Positions 6,445 through 10,961 of a stretch of DNA of 10,961 nucleotides are shown here, piece after piece. This DNA is from Actinomycetes bacterium (GTDB lineage Bacteria > Actinomycetota > Thermoleophilia > RBG-16-64-13), in NCBI GenBank assembly GCA_021815245.1, contig JAKAHF010000028.1:1-10961 (forward strand). Direction: 5' to 3'. Under the pieces are notes generated by a model. It was given only the letters and a program-made list of their open reading frames with translations. It did no database searches and was not told where the DNA came from. A program made the translations under genes and the position numbers. How positions within the stretch are numbered: the stretch's first letter is position 1; each line of letters starts with the position of its first letter.

Positions 6445-8673
6445 TCAACAGCCCCGCAGGACTCCCGCACTCTTCTTGATCTGGAAACAGTCGTCCTTGT
6501 CGAGCGCCTCGAGGAAAGCATCGACACACACGGGATCGAACTGGGTGCCCTTGCAGGCGATGAGCTCCGCGCGGGCCTCCTCCGGTGTGAGCGCCTTGCG
6601 ATACGGCCGGTCGGTGATCATGGCCGAGTATGAATCGCTCACGGTGAGGATGCGCGCCAGCAGCGGGATCTGCTCGCCGGCAACGCCGTTGGGATAGCCC
6701 CTGCCGTCATAGCGCTCGTGATGACCGGCGACCGCGGCTCGGATCTCGGCCAGGTCGGGAATGGCGGCGATGATCGCGTCCCCGAGTAGCGTGTGCTGCT
6801 TGATGACCTCGTACTCTTCCTCCGTCATCTTGCCGGGCTTGCGGAGGATGCGGTCGGGCACACCGATCTTGCCCACATCGTGTAGTAGGCCGGCCACACG
6901 TAGCACTCGCTGGCTCTCGTCGGAGAGACCGAGTGATTTGCCGAGCCGCATCGCGAACTCGGTCACTTCTTCGGAGTGATGCCGAGTGTAGCGATCCTTG
7001 TTGTCGACGATGGTGACCAGCGAGCCGAGCATTCCAAACGCCGAGATGTCCTCGGGCGACAGACTGTCGATATGGGCTCCGGTGACGGTGCCGCCGCCCC
7101 GGCTCTTCGAGAGATACAGATTGGCGTCCGCAAGAGCGATGAGCGTGTTTTCGTCTCGCCCGTCCTCCGGATAGCAGGAGACTCCAATACTCATCCTTAT
7201 GGGCACCCGGCTTCCGTCGGGGGCTTCGAAGCCCGTGTCGGCAATGGCCTTCTGGAGTTTCTCCGCGGCACCTGTGACCTCAGCCGGCCCACACTCGGGC
7301 AGAACCAGCATGAATTCGTCACCGCCGCTCCGGGCGACGAAGTCCGACGCGCGGAATTCGCGCACCAGCAGGTTCGACACATGTCTGAGAGCGCGATCGC
7401 CGACCGGATGACCGTAGGTGTCGTTCAGAAGCTTGAAGTTGTCGAGATCGATTACCATGAGCCCGAAACGACCGTCATAACGGTGCGCCCTAGCGAGTTC
7501 GCTGCCGAGCCGCTCGGTGATGGTGCGGTGGTTCAGAAGGCCGGTGAGTGCGTCGGTCTCGCTCAGCCGCTTGACCTCGTTGAAACTCTCGGCCAGGCGC
7601 TCGTCACGCGATTTGAGTTCGGCGCCCATCGTGTTGAAGGCATGGGCGAGTTGGCCGATCTCGTCGCCGCGAGTGGATTCTACGCGGACGTCGAGGTCAC
7701 CTCTCTCGAGTCGTCCCGCAGCCGCGGTGAGTTCGCGCACGGGGTGCACAACGTTGCGCGTGACGACAAGTCCGGCGAGGATGAGGACCGCCGCGCCGAA
7801 GCCGAAGATGAGCCAGGTACGGGTCCAGTCGCTCTTGGTCTGGGCCGCCAAGGTGTCGACCGACATGACCGTTGCCACCCGAACGGCGCTCGGCAGACCG
7901 TTGACCTCGACGGGGGCGGTCGCCACGACATACTGCTTGCCGTCAACCGTCTGCACGCCTTCGGGTGACGAGGCCAGGGCGCTCTCCCACTCCTTCGTGC
8001 GCAGGGCGAAGTCGGTGGAAGCCACGATGCCGCGGGCCGTATACGCGAAGAGGGTACGTTCGGGCAAGGAGACCTCATTGAGGAGGTCTTGATCGACCTT
8101 CGTGCCCATCAGCAAGGCGCCCCTGCCCACGCCATTGTCTGGCAGTGCGGCGGCAGCTACGAGGTAGACTCGCTTCTCGTCCACAGAGGTCAGGACCTCC
8201 CCCGCGTTCTCGCCGTTCAAAGCTCGGTCGATGAGGTCGGCGTCGTTGAGAGGCTTGGCCGTCAGCAGGTCGCTGTTCAAGTCGACGAGCGTCTTGCCGT
8301 CGGCGCCGATGACCTTCAAGAAATCGGCTTTGACCAGGCTCTCACCGCCGATGCCCAGCAGTTTCACCACGGTCAGCATGTCGACATTGGACAGTGCGTC
8401 GGTGATGGTCCCTTTGCCGTTGGTGAGCCACTTGCCCTCCTCGACGGCTAAGACCAGCTGCGACACTATGTATGACTTCTCGCGCTCGATGTAGGTGGCC
8501 GCGAGAGAGGCCTGGTGGCGTACTTCCTCACCAGCGCGTGTGTACACCTGAGCCTCGAGTGAACGTCCGAGCAACCAGGCCCCGGTGAACGACACCGCGA
8601 GCGACACGGCGAGGAAGGGCACGAGGACCTTCCATCGGAGTGAAAGCCGCGAGTAGAACCTGGTCAACTTCAC
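6445..8673 (-). CDS. Membrane-bound GGDEF / HD-GYP c-di-GMP turnover protein
   Basis: This 742-residue protein combines synthesis and breakdown of cyclic di-GMP. The domain order is as follows: a positively charged N-terminus, TM1 (about 16-36), a periplasmic sensor of roughly 250 residues, TM2 (about 286-306), HAMP (about 307-360), GGDEF and HD-GYP. The GGDEF domain has the DALTGLLNHR entry motif, the catalytic GGDEF at 450-454, and an intact product-inhibition I-site R441-x-x-D444. The HD-GYP domain has H598-D599 in LLHDVGK, the HH-ERYDGRGYP block with GYP at 659-661, and the following NG. Both activities therefore look competent. The start is set at GTG 8673 because GAGG (complement of 8681-8684) precedes it by 7 bases and the TM-anchor sequence begins there. 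A TTG 20 codons upstream would add an atypical Cys-rich leader and lies upstream of the transcription start predicted by the sigma-28-like element. The sensor resembles a Cache/CHASE-type ligand domain, but its ligand is unknown. Confidence 0.93.
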   Translation of the reverse strand: MKLTRFYSRLSLRWKVLVPFLAVSLAVSFTGAWLLGRSLEAQVYTRAGEEVRHQASLAATYIEREKSYIVSQLVLAVEEGKWLTNGKGTITDALSNVDMLTVVKLLGIGGESLVKADFLKVIGADGKTLVDLNSDLLTAKPLNDADLIDRALNGENAGEVLTSVDEKRVYLVAAAALPDNGVGRGALLMGTKVDQDLLNEVSLPERTLFAYTARGIVASTDFALRTKEWESALASSPEGVQTVDGKQYVVATAPVEVNGLPSAVRVATVMSVDTLAAQTKSDWTRTWLIFGFGAAVLILAGLVVTRNVVHPVRELTAAAGRLERGDLDVRVESTRGDEIGQLAHAFNTMGAELKSRDERLAESFNEVKRLSETDALTGLLNHRTITERLGSELARAHRYDGRFGLMVIDLDNFKLLNDTYGHPVGDRALRHVSNLLVREFRASDFVARSGGDEFMLVLPECGPAEVTGAAEKLQKAIADTGFEAPDGSRVPIRMSIGVSCYPEDGRDENTLIALADANLYLSKSRGGGTVTGAHIDSLSPEDISAFGMLGSLVTIVDNKDRYTRHHSEEVTEFAMRLGKSLGLSDESQRVLRVAGLLHDVGKIGVPDRILRKPGKMTEEEYEVIKQHTLLGDAIIAAIPDLAEIRAAVAGHHERYDGRGYPNGVAGEQIPLLARILTVSDSYSAMITDRPYRKALTPEEARAELIACKGTQFDPVCVDAFLEALDKDDCFQIKKSAGVLRGC

Positions 8674-8722
8674 GCGTGTACCTCGAAAGGCCGTCGGCGG
8701 GACAGAACAACAGCATCCTCTT

Positions 8723-8750
8723 GTGTCGGCCAAAGCCGGCCAGCACTTTA
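8723..8750 (-). promoter_or_regulatory. Sigma-28 (FliA/SigD)-like promoter for the c-di-GMP gene
   Basis: Read on the minus strand, TAAAG (complement of 8746-8750) is followed by GCCGACAC (complement of 8723-8730). The flagellar sigma factor consensus is TAAA-N15-GCCGATAA. Here the gap after TAAA is 16 bases and the downstream box has two mismatches (C for T, and C at the last base). Transcription would start near 8713, about 40 bases before the GTG start, which fits the chosen start codon. The one-base-longer spacer and the GC-rich background keep this tentative. Confidence 0.4.
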
Positions 8751-8776
8751 GCCGGGTGTAGCGGGTGACCTCGGAG

Positions 8777-8815
8777 ACTATAGTATATTGTAATTATTGT
8801 TCTATTAGGTATAGT
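8777..8815. promoter_or_regulatory. AT-rich divergent promoter island
   Basis: This stretch is strikingly AT-rich against its surroundings. On the plus strand TTGTAA (8788-8793) and TATAGT (8810-8815) are 16 bases apart and would start transcription near 8822, just ahead of the flavoprotein gene. On the minus strand another TATAGT (complement of 8777-8782) faces the c-di-GMP gene, with only a weak -35. The two -10 boxes form an inverted repeat, and ACTATAGT at 8777-8784 is itself palindromic. The plus-strand promoter is the more convincing of the two. Confidence 0.55.
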
Positions 8816-8844
8816 GCAAGGTAACGGTAGCGTGCAAGGGGTGA

Positions 8845-10961
8845 ATGACGGACCGCATCCGCCAAGAACGAGCAGTCATCGTGGTCGACGGACGCACGGT
8901 CACGGCCAGTCGAGGTGAGAGCCTTCTCGAGGCCTGCCTCGACGCCGGCATCTACGTCCCCCATCTCTGCTTCCATCGCGATCTTCACCCCGCGGGTGTC
9001 TGTCGGCTGTGCGTTGTCGAGATCGAAGGTCGCGAGGGGCTGGTCACGTCGTGCACGACTCCTGTTGAAGACGGCATGGTGGTCAGCACGGCGAGTGACC
9101 AGGTGATACAGACGAGACGGATCGCGGCGGAGCTCATGCTCGCCAATCACCCGGCCGACTGCGGTTCCTGCCCGGTCTATCTCAAGTGCGAGCTGCAATC
9201 GCTCATGCAGTACCTGGAGTTCACCGATGCACGCATCCGCAAGCGTACCAATCTCACGTCACCGGTCGCCTCCGATCCTCTCGTGATGCACGACATGGTG
9301 CGCTGCGTGCTGTGCGGCCGCTGCGTGCGTGCCTGCTCGGAGTTGCGTGGGGTCGACGCCCTCACCTTCGTTCGCAAGGCCGGCAATCAGATGGTGGGTC
9401 CCTCCGGCGACGGGACGCTCGCCGAGGCAGGCTGCAAATTCTGCGGCGCCTGCGTAGAGGTCTGCCCTACGGGTGCGATCCGCGACCAGGCTTCGGTCTT
9501 CGAGAAGTACAAGAACAAGCGGGCCGCTCTCGTTCCGTGCCGCGAAACGTGTCCGGCCGGCATCGACGTCCCGCGCTACATACGCATGATCAAGATGGGA
9601 GAGGAACGCTCGGCCGCGGCCGTGGTGCGCGAGCGGGTCCCCTTTCCGGGTACGCTGGGTTTGGTTTGCGACCACCCGTGCGAGTACGATTGCCGAAGGG
9701 GCGAGGTCAACCAGCCGGTGGCCATTCGGAGCATCAAGCGTTATGCCGGCGAGCATGACGATGGAGCTTGGAAGGAGCGCGGCTACCGCAAGGCGCCCAC
9801 AGGCAAGCGGGTCGCTGTGGTCGGTTCCGGCCCGGCGGGGCTCACCGCGGCCTACTACCTGGCCAAGTCGGGACACGCCGTTACGGTGTTCGAGAGACTC
9901 AGCCAAGCCGGAGGGCAGCTGAGGGTGGGCATCCCGGCATACCGGCTGCCGCGGGAGGTGCTCGATGAGGAGATCGCGCACGTGGTCTCTGTGGGAGTCG
10001 ACCTGCTTTGCGATACGGACGTCTCGTCGGTCGACGAGCTTCAGCGCCGGGGCTACGACGCGGTGCTGGTCGCCGTTGGCACGCACCGAGGCGTGACGCT
10101 GCCGCTGCCTGGGGCCGATCTCGAGGGTGTGCTCACCAGCACCGACTTTCTGCGCAGGGCCAATCTGGGCCGGCCGGTCGAGATCGGCGGGCGGGTGGTC
10201 GTGCTGGGCGGCGGCGCCGTGGCGTTCGACTGCGCCGGGGTGGCGAAACGGCTGGGGGCTGAAGAAGTCACCATCGCCTGCCTCGAGCCGCGCGACGCCA
10301 TGAGGGCCGGAGAAGAAGACGTGACCGAGGCGCTGGATAGTGGCGCCTGCCTGCTCAATTCGCACACGTTCGACGCCATCGTCGGCGAAGGCGGCAAAGT
10401 CACGGGTGTGGCCTGCCGGCGGGTCACGAGCTGCGCGTTCGACGACAACGGCGTGCCCGACATCTGCGTCGAGGATGGTACGGAGACGGTGATAGCGGCC
10501 GACACAGTCATATTCGCGCTCGGGCAGAGGCCCGACCTCGGGGAGTCATTTGGTGTGGCGTTGGGGCGTGGAGGGCGAGTGGCGCTCGAGCCCGACTCGG
10601 GTACCCGCACCGTCCGCCCCGGTGTGTTCGCCGCCGGAGACGCTGTCACCGGCACCGTCTCGGTCGTGACCGCCATAGCGGGCGGACGCGCGGCCGCTTC
10701 GGAGATCGATCTCTACCTCGGCGGCGACGGTGTGATCGAAGAGCGGCTCGCTCCGCCCCTGGAACCCTCCGCCTGGCTCGGGAGGGAAGAGGGTTGGGCG
10801 TCTCTTGGCAGGTGTTCCGACGACGCGGCAGAAGCCGGCCGTTGCCTGCAGTGCGACCTGCGACTGCAGATGGCGCCGCAGAGATTCTGGGGTGAATACG
10901 TGGCGGTGAGGCACTCGGCGGGCAAGGTCGGCGACGCTCAAGCCGAAGCCACGCATGACGG
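8845..10961 (+). CDS. NuoG-like iron-sulfur / GltD-like FAD-NAD(P) oxidoreductase (truncated at window end)
   Basis: The frame is open from ATG 8845 to the right edge, with 705 complete codons and no stop. Residues 1-80 form a plant-type [2Fe-2S] domain with C42, C53, C56 and C70. Residues 102-115 give H102-x3-C106-x2-C109-x5-C115, the His-Cys3 [4Fe-4S] site of NuoG and Fe-hydrogenase subunits. Two ferredoxin motifs follow: C154/157/160/164 and C197/200/203/207. From about 228 a GltD-like module begins, with cysteines C232, C236, C275, C279 and C283, an FAD-binding GSGPAG at 327-332, an NAD(P)-binding GGGAVA at 455-460 and a second FAD motif GVFAAGD at 593-599. C667-x2-C670 lies near the end. 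Such proteins pass electrons between NAD(P)H and iron-sulfur partners such as ferredoxin, formate dehydrogenase or hydrogenase; which one applies here is not visible. A GltD role in glutamate synthesis is unlikely given the NuoG part. The Shine-Dalgarno AAGGGG is only 3 bases from the ATG. Confidence 0.88.
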   Translation, partial: MTDRIRQERAVIVVDGRTVTASRGESLLEACLDAGIYVPHLCFHRDLHPAGVCRLCVVEIEGREGLVTSCTTPVEDGMVVSTASDQVIQTRRIAAELMLANHPADCGSCPVYLKCELQSLMQYLEFTDARIRKRTNLTSPVASDPLVMHDMVRCVLCGRCVRACSELRGVDALTFVRKAGNQMVGPSGDGTLAEAGCKFCGACVEVCPTGAIRDQASVFEKYKNKRAALVPCRETCPAGIDVPRYIRMIKMGEERSAAAVVRERVPFPGTLGLVCDHPCEYDCRRGEVNQPVAIRSIKRYAGEHDDGAWKERGYRKAPTGKRVAVVGSGPAGLTAAYYLAKSGHAVTVFERLSQAGGQLRVGIPAYRLPREVLDEEIAHVVSVGVDLLCDTDVSSVDELQRRGYDAVLVAVGTHRGVTLPLPGADLEGVLTSTDFLRRANLGRPVEIGGRVVVLGGGAVAFDCAGVAKRLGAEEVTIACLEPRDAMRAGEEDVTEALDSGACLLNSHTFDAIVGEGGKVTGVACRRVTSCAFDDNGVPDICVEDGTETVIAADTVIFALGQRPDLGESFGVALGRGGRVALEPDSGTRTVRPGVFAAGDAVTGTVSVVTAIAGGRAAASEIDLYLGGDGVIEERLAPPLEPSAWLGREEGWASLGRCSDDAAEAGRCLQCDLRLQMAPQRFWGEYVAVRHSAGKVGDAQAEATHD

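Noticed and set aside
6976..7968. 330-codon open frame on the plus strand
   Set aside because: It is antisense to the GGDEF/HAMP region of the c-di-GMP gene. The protein sequence is low-complexity and matches nothing known.
8674..8733. TTG start at 8733 for the c-di-GMP protein, adding a Cys-rich leader
   Set aside because: The added residues do not resemble a membrane-anchor N-terminus. GTG 8673 has GAGG at a good distance, and the sigma-28-like element predicts transcription starting downstream of 8733.
8673..8760. c-di-GMP (GEMM) riboswitch in the leader of the c-di-GMP gene
   Set aside because: I looked for the conserved GEMM core segments on the minus strand and did not find them. The small inverted repeat around CGGC-CAAA-GCCG is too short to support a riboswitch.
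9259..10365. 368-codon open frame on the minus strand
   Set aside because: It is antisense to the flavoprotein gene, which carries cysteine clusters and Rossmann motifs throughout. The reverse frame has no family features or ribosome-binding site I could see.

Overview
The window is high-GC bacterial DNA (roughly two thirds G+C by eye) and densely coded. It holds nine protein genes: one truncated at the left edge and one at the right. There are no RNA genes, mobile elements or CRISPR arrays. GTG starts, clear Shine-Dalgarno sites and an iron-sulfur flavoprotein of the NuoG/GltD type suggest a high-GC, probably anaerobic or facultative bacterium. A lineage near the Coriobacteriia-type Actinomycetota would fit, but that is a guess; nothing in the window fixes the taxonomy.

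Region 1 (3-4908, + strand). The tail of an unidentified protein is followed at once by a near-consensus sigma-70 promoter and a Ycf46-type AAA+ ATPase. Next come a small cupin-like nucleoside phosphorylase (PpnP), a 537-residue protein that fuses an HD phosphohydrolase, a GFA-type zinc domain and a DUF6714-like domain, and a DUF3237 protein whose start codon overlaps the fusion's stop codon. A GNAT acetyltransferase closes the block. PpnP and the HD domain could act in sequence: the HD domain would dephosphorylate (deoxy)nucleoside monophosphates and PpnP would split the nucleosides with phosphate.

Region 2 (4939-6407). An agmatinase-family ureohydrolase on the minus strand is divergent from a second, unrelated GNAT acetyltransferase on the plus strand. 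The 83-bp gap between them carries a 7-bp direct repeat with a 17-bp period.

Region 3 (6445-8673, - strand). A membrane-anchored c-di-GMP enzyme has the order TM, periplasmic sensor, TM, HAMP, GGDEF, HD-GYP. All signature motifs are intact, including the RxxD inhibitory site. A sigma-28-like element lies just upstream.

Region 4 (8674-10961). A 171-bp divergent intergenic region contains an AT-rich island with two opposed TATAGT elements. The plus-strand gene that follows encodes a large electron-transfer flavoprotein: a NuoG-like [2Fe-2S] domain, a His-Cys3 cluster site, two [4Fe-4S] ferredoxin motifs and a GltD-like FAD/NAD(P) module. It runs off the window.

The most unusual item is the HD-GFA-DUF6714 fusion beside a nucleoside phosphorylase. 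No gap longer than 300 bases lacks a gene.
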